Shown: piece after piece, positions 42,101 to 51,380 of the stretch | Position numbering within the stretch: the first letter of the stretch is position 1 | Layout: each line of letters starts with the position of its first letter | Program-made: the position numbers and the translations under genes | Notes under the pieces: model-generated | The model's database searches: none | Seen by the model: only the letters and a program-made list of their open reading frames with translations | What the model was told of the DNA's origin: nothing | DNA from: Brevibacterium picturae | GTDB taxonomy: Bacteria > Actinomycetota > Actinomycetes > Actinomycetales > Brevibacteriaceae | DNA: 64,000 nt | Direction: 5' to 3' | Assembly: GCF_900105045.1 (NCBI RefSeq) | Contig: NZ_LT629739.1 | Span: forward strand, 4,376,958 to 4,440,957

Positions 42101-43309
42101 ATGGCCCAGGAATTCGGAACTGTCATCATCGGCACCGGAATCGGCGGCGGAACCGCAGTCGAGGCGCTGCGAGACGGCGGCTACACTGCATCGATCGCTC
42201 TCATCGGCGCCGATCCGGCAGCGCCCTATTACCGCCCTGATCTGTCCAAGAAGGTCATGCTCGAAGGCTCGGATCCCGAAGACTCGGCACTGCGCGGTGA
42301 GGACTGGTATCCGGCCCACGATGTGACCACCTTCTTCGGCACCGGCGTGACCGAACTGGATCCGAAGGGTCAGAGCATCACTCTCGACGACGGAGAGACC
42401 ATTTCGTACGGACAGGTCATCCTGGCCACCGGTTCCACTCCGCGAACCTTGGACGTTCCGGGGGCCGATCTGGGCAATATTCACACCCTTCGTGATGCCG
42501 GTGATGCTGTTGCCATCCGTTCGCAGTTCGGCCAAGGCAACAAGGTCGTCATCATCGGCGGCGGCTGGATCGGACTCGAAGTCGCGGCGGCGGCCCGGAA
42601 CGCTGGCTGTGCTGTCACGGTCGTCCTGCGGTCGTCTCCTCCGCTGAAGTCTGTTCTCGGAACGGAGATCGGTCAGCACTTCGAAGACCTGCACCGGGCC
42701 AACGGGGTTGAGTTCGTCACCGATGCGGATACGACCGGGTTCTCCGGAACGAAGGCCGTGGAATCCGTGACGACCAGTGCCGGAGACCTGCCTGCCGATC
42801 TCGTCGTCGTGGGAATCGGTGCAGACCCCACCATCGACCTTGCCGTTTCCGCCGGTCTGGACACCGATGACGGCGTCATCGTCGATGCACACATGCGCTC
42901 GAGCGACCCCAATATCCTCGCCATCGGCGATATCGCCGCAGCGCAGAACACCCTGCTCAACCAGCGATTGCGCGTCGAGCACTGGGACAACGCCGTGCGC
43001 CAAGCCGAGGTCGCGGCAACAACCATCACCGGTGGGGACAAGGAATACGACTGGCAACCCTATTTCTACACCGACCAGTACGATCTCGGCATGGAATACG
43101 TCGGCCACGGCACCAGTGACGACGACGTCGTCATTCGCGGTGAGAAGGCCAGCGGCGAATTCATCGTCTTCTGGACTCGCGGCGGAACCGTCACTGCGGC
43201 GATGAACGTCAACATCTGGGACGTCGGAGACGAACTGCGCGCGCTCATCGGCAAGAGCGTGTCCGCCGCACGCCTGCAGGATGAGTCCATCGAACTCACG
43301 GAACTCTGA
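42101..43309 (+). CDS. FAD-dependent NAD(P)H:ferredoxin/rubredoxin reductase
   Basis: 402 residues of the pyridine-nucleotide disulfide oxidoreductase class, BphA4/rubredoxin-reductase type. The FAD site is TVIIGTGIGGGTAVEALRDGG (split after GG), the middle motif VILATGSTPRTL, the NAD site VVIIGGGWIGLEVAAAARNAG, and the second FAD motif ILAIGDIAA. The C-terminal domain has FYTDQYDLGMEYVGHG. No redox cysteine pair is seen, so the electrons go to a ferredoxin or rubredoxin partner not encoded nearby. ATG 42101 has AAAGGA. AlkB follows 17 bp downstream. Confidence 0.88.
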   Translation: MAQEFGTVIIGTGIGGGTAVEALRDGGYTASIALIGADPAAPYYRPDLSKKVMLEGSDPEDSALRGEDWYPAHDVTTFFGTGVTELDPKGQSITLDDGETISYGQVILATGSTPRTLDVPGADLGNIHTLRDAGDAVAIRSQFGQGNKVVIIGGGWIGLEVAAAARNAGCAVTVVLRSSPPLKSVLGTEIGQHFEDLHRANGVEFVTDADTTGFSGTKAVESVTTSAGDLPADLVVVGIGADPTIDLAVSAGLDTDDGVIVDAHMRSSDPNILAIGDIAAAQNTLLNQRLRVEHWDNAVRQAEVAATTITGGDKEYDWQPYFYTDQYDLGMEYVGHGTSDDDVVIRGEKASGEFIVFWTRGGTVTAAMNVNIWDVGDELRALIGKSVSAARLQDESIELTEL

Positions 43310-43326
43310 GCTCTGCTCCACCCGTC

Positions 43327-44049
43327 ATGGAGTCACTGTTCGCCGATGAAGCCTTCGACCGCCGCCCCCGTGTCATCGCACCGGGGGCGGTCTGGCTCCC
43401 CAGATTCCTCGACGAGGCGGCACAAGCCTGGATCATCAGGCAATACGCGAAGTGGCAGTCGGGACCGGTGCCGGCACATGCGACGTCGATCGCCGGACAT
43501 CCGATGAGTGTGAGCACCATCGGCCTCGGCTGGCATTGGCAGCCGGGCCGCTACGATCGTCACGCCCGCGATGTAAATGGCGAGCGAGTGCTCTCGTTCC
43601 CGGACTGGATGACTCGCCTAGGTCGCCAGGTCGTCTCCTCTGCCGCCGAGGTGGTCACCGAGGATCCGGATTTCCCCGACGATGCCCCGCGCCTCTGGGG
43701 TCTCGTGCCCGAGGCCTACTGCCCCGACGTGGCTCTGGTCAACTACTACGACGCACGGGCGAAGATGGGCATGCACCAGGACAAGGACGAGTTCGATCCG
43801 GCTCCCGTCGTGTCACTCTCACTGGGTGATACGTGTGTCTTCCGCTTCGGCAACACGGTCAACCGCAACAGGCCCTTTGAGGACATTCGCCTGGCCTCCG
43901 GCGATGCCTTCGTCTTCGGTGGGCCCGCCCGCTTCGCATATCACGGGGTGACGAAGATCCACGAGGCCACGGCACCGGAGCACGGGCGTCTGGACCACCT
44001 CGGCGGGGGCAGGATCAACATCACGATGCGCACCACCGGCAGACATTAG
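43327..44049 (+). CDS. alkB: Alpha-ketoglutarate-dependent DNA dioxygenase AlkB
   Basis: 240 residues. Oxidatively demethylates N1-methyladenine and N3-methylcytosine in DNA using Fe(II), 2-oxoglutarate and O2. The Fe ligands are MGMHQDKDE (H-x-D) and the later His in FAYHGVTKI; the 2-oxoglutarate arginines lie in GGRINITMR. The substrate loop WHWQPGRYDRH is present. Follows the FAD reductase by 17 bp and ends 4 bp into the convergent mrpG 3' end. Confidence 0.93.
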   Translation: MESLFADEAFDRRPRVIAPGAVWLPRFLDEAAQAWIIRQYAKWQSGPVPAHATSIAGHPMSVSTIGLGWHWQPGRYDRHARDVNGERVLSFPDWMTRLGRQVVSSAAEVVTEDPDFPDDAPRLWGLVPEAYCPDVALVNYYDARAKMGMHQDKDEFDPAPVVSLSLGDTCVFRFGNTVNRNRPFEDIRLASGDAFVFGGPARFAYHGVTKIHEATAPEHGRLDHLGGGRINITMRTTGRH

Positions 44050-44459
44050 CTCCTGCCTGTGGGCTCCTCGGGCTCCTTTGGCGCATCGGGGTCCTCGTCG
44101 ACGGCTCCTGCTGGCGGCGACGCCAGTCGATTGGGCACGGTCTTGCGGTACACGGGCTGTCCGGATAGAACGCTGGCACGCGAGAGCGTGTTGCTGCCCA
44201 CGGACGAGACGATGATCAGGCACAGCACGGCAACGACGGCCATGAGCAGTGAGCCCCAGCTGAATCCCTCCGCATGGAGGTCATAGACGTAGGCTGCCGC
44301 CACGATCAGCGGCATTCCGAGTCCGGTGGCCGGTGAGAAGACATTGATCCGAGACAGTGCATCGCGAACCCGGAACATCGCGATCGCGGAGAACAGCATG
44401 AGCAGGGACCCGGTGATCCCGAAGACACCGACCAAGGTGATGGCGACAGCATCATTCAT
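44046..44459 (-). CDS. mrpG: Na+/H+ antiporter subunit G
   Basis: 137 residues. Three helices of MnhG/PhaG type (VAITLVGVFGITGSLLMLFSAIAMFRVRDALSRINVFSPATGLGMPL in pieces) and a polar Pro/Glu-rich C-terminal extension of ~50 residues beyond the family's usual end. Part of the Mrp complex that exchanges Na+ for H+. The ATG overlaps the mrpF stop as TGATG. Last gene of the operon. Confidence 0.9.
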   Translation of the reverse strand: MNDAVAITLVGVFGITGSLLMLFSAIAMFRVRDALSRINVFSPATGLGMPLIVAAAYVYDLHAEGFSWGSLLMAVVAVLCLIIVSSVGSNTLSRASVLSGQPVYRKTVPNRLASPPAGAVDEDPDAPKEPEEPTGRS

Positions 44460-44719
44460 CAGCGCAGCCCCCTGGTGAGGATCCGCGACAGTGCGATGGT
44501 GGCGAGAATGCCGACCATGGATGAGAGGAAGATCGCGTCGAGGACGATTGAGGAGGACACGGTGATTCCGAACATCGTGAGCATGCCGATGGCGGAGAAG
44601 TACATGAGATCGCTGATGACCGCCCGCGAGCCCAGATCTTTGGCCGTGAGGACCCGGACCAGGCCCACGATGACGGCTGCGGCGAGGATGATGCTGCAGA
44701 TGCTGACGACGATGATCAT
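44459..44719 (-). CDS. mrpF: Na+/H+ antiporter subunit F
   Basis: 86 residues, three helices. MnhF/PhaF marks are RVLTAKDLGSRAVISDLM and MVGILATIALSRILTRG. Small subunit of the Mrp complex. Overlaps mrpE by 4 bp and mrpG by 1 bp, so stoichiometric translation is likely. Confidence 0.9.
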   Translation of the reverse strand: MIIVVSICSIILAAAVIVGLVRVLTAKDLGSRAVISDLMYFSAIGMLTMFGITVSSSIVLDAIFLSSMVGILATIALSRILTRGLR

Positions 44720-45117
44720 GGGCGTCCTTCCTCCTGTTCAACCTCGGTGACGGTGTTTGCGGCTGCCGTGGGAGCCCGGCCGCGCGTCATGGCGAGCAGA
44801 CGTGATTCCATGTCGTAGAGGCCCTCCAGTGCGGATTCCTCCGAGTCATCGAACAGGGCGTGGACGAAGAGCACCGGTGGTTGTGTGGAGGTGCCTGCGG
44901 CGATGGCCGCAACGAGTGTGCCGGGTGTGATCGTGATCGACGAGGCGAACAGGCTCACTTCGAGGTCGGTCACGCACCTCAGCGGGACCTCGACGATCAT
45001 CGGCTGCGCGTACTGCCTGCCCGGCAGGAACAGACGGGACACGATCGTGGCCGATCCGGTGATGATCGCCCACCAGATATAGGCGATGTAGGAGATGCCG
45101 TGGACGAGGCGCATCAT
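44716..45117 (-). CDS. mrpE: Na+/H+ antiporter subunit E
   Basis: 133 residues. Two N-terminal helices, then the MnhE cytoplasmic domain (PMIVEVPLRCVTDLEVSLFASSITITPGT in pieces, VHALFDDSEESALEGLYDMESRLL). The SxxTxTPGT element is the family mark. ATG overlaps the mrpD stop by 4 bp. Confidence 0.9.
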   Translation of the reverse strand: MMRLVHGISYIAYIWWAIITGSATIVSRLFLPGRQYAQPMIVEVPLRCVTDLEVSLFASSITITPGTLVAAIAAGTSTQPPVLFVHALFDDSEESALEGLYDMESRLLAMTRGRAPTAAANTVTEVEQEEGRP

Positions 45118-46631
45118 GGCGTCGTCACCGCCTCGATGTAGGCGCTGTGGTCGAGCAGCCCGGCCGCGGCGCGGGCAGTGATCTCGAGCAGCGGCTCCGG
45201 GTAGGCGAAGATGGCCACGGACACTCCGATCATGATGGTTCCCGGAACGAGCAGCCGCGCCGGAATCCGGACGCTCTTAGGAATGGGCTCGGCCGGGGCG
45301 CGGCCGGTCTCAGCCGAATCGGGCCGGTAGGACTGCATCGGCGGCCCCCAGAAGGTGTTGCGCCACATGCGCTGAAGGGCGAGCAGACTGATGATGGCGC
45401 CGAGCACGATCGCCGCGACCAGCCACCAGCCCAGGGCGTCTCCGCTGCCGGTGGCGGCCGTGATCAATCCGACCTTTCCCCACAGCCCCGAGGTCGGGGG
45501 CAGACCGATGAGTGAGAACAGGCCGAGGATCATCAGGATCGTCGCCCACCGCTCTCGGCCGGCCAACCCGGTCAGCTTCTTGAACGAACCGCTGCCGTAG
45601 GTCTGTTCGACCGCGCCCATGATGAGCAGAAGGCCCGACATCGTGATCATGTGGTGGACCATGTAGAAGGCGCCGGCACCCAATGCCGTCGAGGTCAGGA
45701 GCACCACACCGAGCAGAATATGTCCGACGCCGCTCGTCATCTGGAAGGCGAGGACGTTGCGGACCCTGTTCTGCCCGATTCCGGACAGAGAACCGATGAG
45801 GATGCTGGCGATGGCGATGATGACGATGACGTTGACCCAGGCAGCAGGTTCGCCGTACATCGTGGTGTAGATCCGGTAGATCGCGTAGAGGGCGACCTTC
45901 GAGTGCAGGCCCGAGAACAACGCCATCATTCCCGCCGAGGTGTTCGGATAGCTGCGCACCAGCCACCCGTGGAACGGTGCGCCCCCGGCCTTGATGATGA
46001 GAGCGAAGAGAACGACGCCGATGGCCAGCGCTCCCTGCCCGGTCGGTGCTCCCATCTGGGCCAGAATCGCAATGTTCACAGTCCCGGCGGCACCGTAGAC
46101 GAAGCCGACACCGATGAGCAGGATCGTCGAGGTCAGAAGGTTGACCATGACGTACATGCGACCCACGCCGAGGCGGCGCCAGGTTCCGGTCACCGCGATG
46201 AGCGCGTAGGCCGGCAGCACCATGACCTCGATGAAGACAAAGAAGTTGAAGAGATCCCCTGTCAGCAGTGCGCCGTAGACACCGGTGAGCATCATCAGGA
46301 TCAGGGCGGGAACGAAACGGTACTGGTCCTCACCGGTCGTGATCAGGAAGATGCAGCTCGCGACGGCGGTGAGGGACGTCAGGACCAGCATCAGGGCGGT
46401 GAATGTGTCGGAGACGAAGGGGATCGCCAGCCCGGGGACGTAGCCGCCGACGGAGTGGGCGAGAACCGGCTGCTGTTGGTGGACGACGAGCAGCACGATG
46501 CCGGAGATGCCGACGAAGCTCGGGGCCGCCAGCAGCAGGATGCGGTCGAAGGTGCGGGAGGTGATGAGCACGCTCAGGGCTGATGCCAGGAGCGGCACGC
46601 CGATGAGCAGGAGCAGGAATGCCGGATTCAT
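45114..46631 (-). CDS. mrpD: Na+/H+ antiporter subunit D (NuoN/NuoM-like)
   Basis: 505 residues with ~14 helices of the complex I ND2/ND4/ND5-like proton channel type. Seen: VFIEVMVLPAYALIAVTG with the key glutamate, GGAPFHGWLVRSYPNTSAGMMALFSGLHSKVALYA (split) with channel Lys/His, and GLPPTSGLWGKVGLI. It works with MrpA to move ions. Overlaps mrpC and mrpE by 4 bp each. Confidence 0.93.
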   Translation of the reverse strand: MNPAFLLLLIGVPLLASALSVLITSRTFDRILLLAAPSFVGISGIVLLVVHQQQPVLAHSVGGYVPGLAIPFVSDTFTALMLVLTSLTAVASCIFLITTGEDQYRFVPALILMMLTGVYGALLTGDLFNFFVFIEVMVLPAYALIAVTGTWRRLGVGRMYVMVNLLTSTILLIGVGFVYGAAGTVNIAILAQMGAPTGQGALAIGVVLFALIIKAGGAPFHGWLVRSYPNTSAGMMALFSGLHSKVALYAIYRIYTTMYGEPAAWVNVIVIIAIASILIGSLSGIGQNRVRNVLAFQMTSGVGHILLGVVLLTSTALGAGAFYMVHHMITMSGLLLIMGAVEQTYGSGSFKKLTGLAGRERWATILMILGLFSLIGLPPTSGLWGKVGLITAATGSGDALGWWLVAAIVLGAIISLLALQRMWRNTFWGPPMQSYRPDSAETGRAPAEPIPKSVRIPARLLVPGTIMIGVSVAIFAYPEPLLEITARAAAGLLDHSAYIEAVTTP

Positions 46632-46960
46632 GATTCGCGTTCCTCCCCCGTCTCTGGGGCCCGTTTCTGATCGTCGTCGTGGCCGAGCACGGCCAGGGCG
46701 AGCATGAAGATCGTCACCGCCAGGGTGATGACGATGGCGGTGAGGACGAAGGCCTGCGGCAGCGGGTCGGCAGCCAGGCTCTGGTCACCGCGATTGCTCA
46801 GGGGCTCGACTCGCCAGGCGCTGACTCCTGCGGAGAGCAGGATGAAGTTCGCAGCATGGGAGATGAGAGTGAGTCCGAAGACGCCTCGGACCATGGACCG
46901 CTGCATCATCAGATACACGCCGCCAGCGGTGAGCACACCGATCGTGAGGGCAAGAATCAT
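46628..46960 (-). CDS. mrpC: Na+/H+ antiporter subunit C (NuoK-like)
   Basis: 110 residues with three helices, homologous to NuoK of complex I. Marks are GVYLMMQRSMVRGVFGLTLISHAANFILL (split) and QAFVLTAIVITLAVTIFMLALA. Overlaps mrpA and mrpD by 4 bp. Confidence 0.92.
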   Translation of the reverse strand: MILALTIGVLTAGGVYLMMQRSMVRGVFGLTLISHAANFILLSAGVSAWRVEPLSNRGDQSLAADPLPQAFVLTAIVITLAVTIFMLALAVLGHDDDQKRAPETGEERES

Positions 46961-49900
46961 TTCGCACCCTCCTGGGCATCTGTTCGTGACTGCTCCGGTT
47001 CATTGTCTCTCGACCGCTCAATGGGAGCATCGCCGTGGAGGATATGGGTTGATGATGCCCTCACCTTCGCATCCGGGTCGCCGGTCTTCGACCGACGCTC
47101 GCGAGACGGTCGCTCCCCTCTGATTGCTTCCATCGGTCCGCTCAGCTCTCCGTATACCAGCTCGTCGGCACGCTCACGGGTGAGTTCGACGTCGCGATGG
47201 ATGATGCCGTTGGTGAGGACGTCATCGCCGGCGGGCGTGGCCGCAGAGTCTGAAACGCCGAGGAGGTTGAACGACAGCAGAATCAGTCCGAGCACCGCCA
47301 GGTACACCCCGAGGTCGAAGATCATCGACGTGGTGAAGTGCTGACCCAGGAAGTAGCCGTGCATCGGCTCAAGGAAGGAGCCGGCGAAGATGAGCCCGAT
47401 GAAACCGGTGGCCACCGCCGTGCCGACACCGAAGCCGATCAGGTACAGCGGAGCCTTCGGTGGGCCGATCGCGCGGTCCTTGGCCGTCGACATGTACAGC
47501 AGTCCGATGACCGCGGACCCGACCAGCGCAGCGATGAACCCCCCGCCCGGTTCGTTGTGTCCACGCCAGAAGATCACGAGTGAGGTGATCGCCAGCAATG
47601 GTCCGAGCACCTTGATCATGAGTTTGGGCGGTATCACATTGGGCCATGCCTCATGGACAGCTCGATAGGCGGTCGAGCCGCGGGGCCGGATCGAGACCCA
47701 GGCCCGCCGAGGCGGCTCGGGAATGTTCTCTGCAGGCGGATCGATGAACTTGTCCTTGACCGTCGACATCACGGCGACGATCGCGATCCCGGCCATACCG
47801 AGGACGGTGAGCTCACCGAGGGTGTCCAAGGCGCGGAATTCGACGAGGATGGTGTTGACGATGTTGCTTCCGCCGCTGATGTCGGGGGCGTTGTCAATGT
47901 AGTACAGACCGAGGTCGGACCGTTCTCGACGTCCGTTCAGAGCCAAGGTCAGAACGGTGGCTGCGAGGCCCACGATGATCGCGAAGATCGCCCTGGTGCC
48001 CTGCAGCCGCTTCGGAAACCTCCAGAACGAACGTGGAAGCTTCTGCAGCACGAGCATGATGACGATGATCGTCATCGCTTCGACCAACAGCTGGGTGAGG
48101 GTGACGTCCGGAGCCCCGAGGGCCAGAATCTGGACCGTAGCGAGGATACCGACACCCGAGAGTGCAACCACGGTGGTCAGACGGGAGTGCGAGGTGCAGA
48201 CGACGAGGACTGCCGCGGTGATGAGGACGAGGAGAACGATGTCGATGGGACGCCACAGCCCTTCCTGCAGCGGAGGCAGCTCCGGGTAGATGATCGGCAC
48301 GGCGGAGAAGGCGAGGACGGCGAGACCGCCCAGCGACATTGCCAGGTAGGGTCCGGAATTCATCGGTTTGACGAAGACGCCCAAACCTCTTCCGACCCGG
48401 CGCAGGGCCCAGGTGAGACCGCTGATGACATCGGCACCGTCGAACCCGAGTGTGGCTCGGTGGAAGAAGGCGAAGACGCGCGAGCGGTTGACGATGATGA
48501 CCACCCCGATCGCGATAATCAGCACCGAAGCGATGAGCTCCGCATTCACGCCGTGCCACAGGGCAAGGTGAACCGGCTCCGTAGACTCGAACAGGGCGGC
48601 CCGGACAGCCTGGCTGATGGGGTTGTCGAAGGCGAACAGGACGAAGCTCAGTGGAATCGAAGCGAGGATCGGCACGGCCGCAGCCACGAGCATGACCGGA
48701 GAACCGTGCCCCAGTCGCGCCCGCTCCACGGGCTTACCGTCGATGAACGCTCCCCACACGGTCTTGGCACAGTAGGCGAAGGTCAGCACCGAAGCACCGA
48801 CGGCCACCAGCAGCGCCGCCCAGCCGGTCCACGCCGCCCCGGGAGTGTCGCCGAAAGCGGTGAAGAGGGCTTCCTTCGAGACGAAGCCGAGCAGCGGAGG
48901 TATGCCTGACATCGAGGCGCAGCCGACGATCATCACGACGAAGGACGCCGGTGCTGCGCGCATCAGTTGTGGGATCCGGGTCAGTTCCCGGGTTCCGGTG
49001 AGGTGGTCGACGACGCCGACCATCATGAACAGGCCCGACTTGAACAGAGCATGGGCGATGACGTGGAGAGTGGCGCCGGCGATCGCTGCTTCCGAACCAA
49101 CACCGATCACCGCGGTGATGAGACCCAGCTGCGAGACCGTGGAATAGGCCATCAGCTTCTTGACGTCGTATTGGTTGAGAGCGAACCAACCGCCGATGCA
49201 GGCGGTGGTCAGACCCGCGACGATGAGCAATATGTTCCACGCCGGGGTGGTGTGGAAGGCGGGTGAAAAGCGCAGCAGGAGGAAGATGCCGGCCTTGACC
49301 ACTGCGGCCGCATGCAGATAGGCCGATACCGGAGTGGCCGCGGCCATGGCGTCGGGCAGCCAGGAATGGAACGGGAACTGAGCCGATTTGGTCATCGCCG
49401 CGACCGCAATGAGGATCGCGACGAGCGTCGTCACCGGCGCTTGGGCCGACCAGGCCGACGAACTCAGTGCCTCGTGGACGTTCGTGGTGCCGGTCACGGC
49501 GATGATGACACCGGTAGCCACCAGCAGAGACAGTCCGCCGAGGAATGTGATGAGCATGGTGCGCAGCGAGGGCCCCTGAGCGGGTGAGCCGGAGCGGGCG
49601 ATGAGGAAGAAGGAGGCCAGGGATGTCAGCTCCCAGCAGACGAACAGCACCAGGAGGTCGTTGCTGAGGACGAGCATCACCATCGAGAAGGTGAAGATCA
49701 CCATCAGCCAGTAGAAGCTCGTATTCCGCCCGCGGGACAGGTACGCCGTCGAATAGACGAAGACGATCGCGCCGATGATCAGGGCGATGTAGGTGAAGAT
49801 GACCCCGATGCCGTCGGCGCGCAGGGCCAGATCGACTCCGAGGGTGGGAATCCACTCGTAGGTCACTTCCGGGGTGGCCCCGGCCATCACCTCGGCGGCG

Positions 49901-50031
49901 GTGGGGGTGAATAGGCCGGCGATGCCGAGGTAGGCGACTGCCAGAAGCCATCCGCTGGCTCGGCCCAGCCAGCGAGTGATGATGGGCGTGAGAATGATGA
50001 GGGCGCCAAGAGCGACAACCGTTAGGATCAT
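46957..50031 (-). CDS. mrpA: Na+/H+ antiporter subunit A fused to subunit B
   Basis: 1024 residues. The N-terminal ~480 residues are the NuoL-like MrpA core (CWELTSLASFFLIARSG, KSAQFPFHSWLPDAMAAATPVSAYLHAAAVVKAG in pieces). Residues ~600-780 are the MrpA C-terminal domain; ~790-930 an MnhB domain (GHNEPGGGFIAALVGSAVIG), a separate protein in Bacillus. A hydrophilic tail of about 90 residues rich in Arg, Glu and Asp ends the chain. It is the main ion-translocating subunit. ATG 50031 has GAGG 8 nt upstream; the 46-residue extension is rejected. Heads the operon mrpAB-C-D-E-F-G. Confidence 0.93.
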   Translation of the reverse strand: MILTVVALGALIILTPIITRWLGRASGWLLAVAYLGIAGLFTPTAAEVMAGATPEVTYEWIPTLGVDLALRADGIGVIFTYIALIIGAIVFVYSTAYLSRGRNTSFYWLMVIFTFSMVMLVLSNDLLVLFVCWELTSLASFFLIARSGSPAQGPSLRTMLITFLGGLSLLVATGVIIAVTGTTNVHEALSSSAWSAQAPVTTLVAILIAVAAMTKSAQFPFHSWLPDAMAAATPVSAYLHAAAVVKAGIFLLLRFSPAFHTTPAWNILLIVAGLTTACIGGWFALNQYDVKKLMAYSTVSQLGLITAVIGVGSEAAIAGATLHVIAHALFKSGLFMMVGVVDHLTGTRELTRIPQLMRAAPASFVVMIVGCASMSGIPPLLGFVSKEALFTAFGDTPGAAWTGWAALLVAVGASVLTFAYCAKTVWGAFIDGKPVERARLGHGSPVMLVAAAVPILASIPLSFVLFAFDNPISQAVRAALFESTEPVHLALWHGVNAELIASVLIIAIGVVIIVNRSRVFAFFHRATLGFDGADVISGLTWALRRVGRGLGVFVKPMNSGPYLAMSLGGLAVLAFSAVPIIYPELPPLQEGLWRPIDIVLLVLITAAVLVVCTSHSRLTTVVALSGVGILATVQILALGAPDVTLTQLLVEAMTIIVIMLVLQKLPRSFWRFPKRLQGTRAIFAIIVGLAATVLTLALNGRRERSDLGLYYIDNAPDISGGSNIVNTILVEFRALDTLGELTVLGMAGIAIVAVMSTVKDKFIDPPAENIPEPPRRAWVSIRPRGSTAYRAVHEAWPNVIPPKLMIKVLGPLLAITSLVIFWRGHNEPGGGFIAALVGSAVIGLLYMSTAKDRAIGPPKAPLYLIGFGVGTAVATGFIGLIFAGSFLEPMHGYFLGQHFTTSMIFDLGVYLAVLGLILLSFNLLGVSDSAATPAGDDVLTNGIIHRDVELTRERADELVYGELSGPMEAIRGERPSRERRSKTGDPDAKVRASSTHILHGDAPIERSRDNEPEQSRTDAQEGAK

Positions 50032-50155
50032 GATCGAGGCCTCAGGGCCCCGGACGCAGGTGATGCTTCCTTCACTCACTGACCCTTCGTCACAATGAAC
50101 GCAGTCTCGGACAGACGCAGACTTACAGATCATCAGACTATCGACTCGGAGTTCC

Positions 50156-51286
50156 ATGAGCAAAAGCACAAGCAGTCCTCAGACGAGCGAAACGATCCGT
50201 GTCTTCTTCGATGCCCGCTTCACCCGCACGACCCATCATGATGGCATCTCCCGTTACGGTTCGTGCCTGCTGGAGGCGCTGCTCGGCGCCGTGGAGGGAA
50301 CCGGGATCGAGGTCACGGCCATCATCAGCGATGAAGCGCAGCTCGGGCTCCTCCCCGACTGTCGGTGGATCAAACTCAATTCGCCCACCTCCCCACAGGA
50401 AGTGTTCATCGCGAGGAAGCTCAACGCCCTCGGTGCCGATGTGGTCTTCTCCACCATGCAGGTGATGGGATCGACGGGACGCAACTACGGTCTCATCCTC
50501 ACCGTCCACGACCTCATCTACTACTCGCATCCCCTCCCCCCGGCCGATCTCCCGGCGGCTGTCCGGCTGCTGTGGCGGGCCTATCACCTCGGCTTCGGCC
50601 CCCAACGCCTGCTTCTGGGGCGTGCCGACGCGATCGCGGCAGTGAGCCAGACGACGAAGACGCTCATCGCCGATCACCGTCTGTCGTCGAAGCCGGTGAC
50701 CGTGGTGTCCAATGCCGCCGAGGTTGCTGTGGCCGGAGTCCGCCCCGTGAACAGGCATGATGCACGGTCGGTGGTCTACATGGGATCGTTCCTGCCGTAC
50801 AAGAACGTCGAAACCCTCATCCGCTCGCTGCAGCACCTGCCGGGATGGACCCTGCACATCGCCAGTCGCATCGAGGGCAGACGGGAAGCCGCGCTGCGTG
50901 CGCTGATCCCCGACCGGGCGAAGGTGATCTTCCACCGGGGCGTGACCGATGAGGAGTACGCGGCTCTGCTTGAGGGCGCGACCGCTCTGGTCACGGCCTC
51001 TCAGGAGGAGGGGTTCGGGTTGCCTGTCATCGAGGCGATGGCTCAGGGCGTGCCGGTGGCGATCTCGGACATTCCGATCTTCCACGAGATCGCCGCGGAC
51101 GCTGCCATGTACTTCGATCCCGATGATCCCGGTGCTGTGGCGGCTGCGATCGACCGCCTCACCGATGCCGAACTGTGGTCCGAAGCCTCGGCGGCAGGGC
51201 AGAAGCAGGCAGAGTCCTTCGACTGGGATTCATCGGCTCAGGCTCTGGTGGGCATGATCCGCTCGGTGCATGCTCAACGACAGTGA
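50156..51286 (+). CDS. GT4-family glycosyltransferase
   Basis: 376 residues, GT-B fold. The acceptor half has VFFDARFTRTTHHDGISRYGSCLLEAL and GLILTVHDLIYYSHP; the donor half has VVYMGSFLPYKNVETLI and the E-x7-E motif EEGFGLPVIEAMAQGVPV. The arrangement resembles mannosyl- or rhamnosyltransferases acting on cell-wall or lipid-linked glycans. No other glycan genes are adjacent, so the substrate is open. Divergent from mrpA with 124 bp between. Confidence 0.9.
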   Translation: MSKSTSSPQTSETIRVFFDARFTRTTHHDGISRYGSCLLEALLGAVEGTGIEVTAIISDEAQLGLLPDCRWIKLNSPTSPQEVFIARKLNALGADVVFSTMQVMGSTGRNYGLILTVHDLIYYSHPLPPADLPAAVRLLWRAYHLGFGPQRLLLGRADAIAAVSQTTKTLIADHRLSSKPVTVVSNAAEVAVAGVRPVNRHDARSVVYMGSFLPYKNVETLIRSLQHLPGWTLHIASRIEGRREAALRALIPDRAKVIFHRGVTDEEYAALLEGATALVTASQEEGFGLPVIEAMAQGVPVAISDIPIFHEIAADAAMYFDPDDPGAVAAAIDRLTDAELWSEASAAGQKQAESFDWDSSAQALVGMIRSVHAQRQ

Positions 51287-51380
51287 GCACCCGCGGGCTG
51301 CGGGCATCGGGCAGCGCCTTGCGGGCATCGGACCGAGGCCTGCGGAGCACAGCCTGCGCGGCAGGAGCGCATGACGCGCG

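Noticed and set aside
48734..49951. Long minus-strand frame of 405 codons inside mrpA
   Set aside because: Arg/His/Gly-rich shadow frame of the real antiporter gene; overlaps conserved MrpA sequence in full.
51299..51331. Two copies of TGCGGGCATCGG with a 21-bp period
   Set aside because: Only two short GC-rich copies in a convergent gap; no further units, so no CRISPR or iteron array. Probably local duplication.
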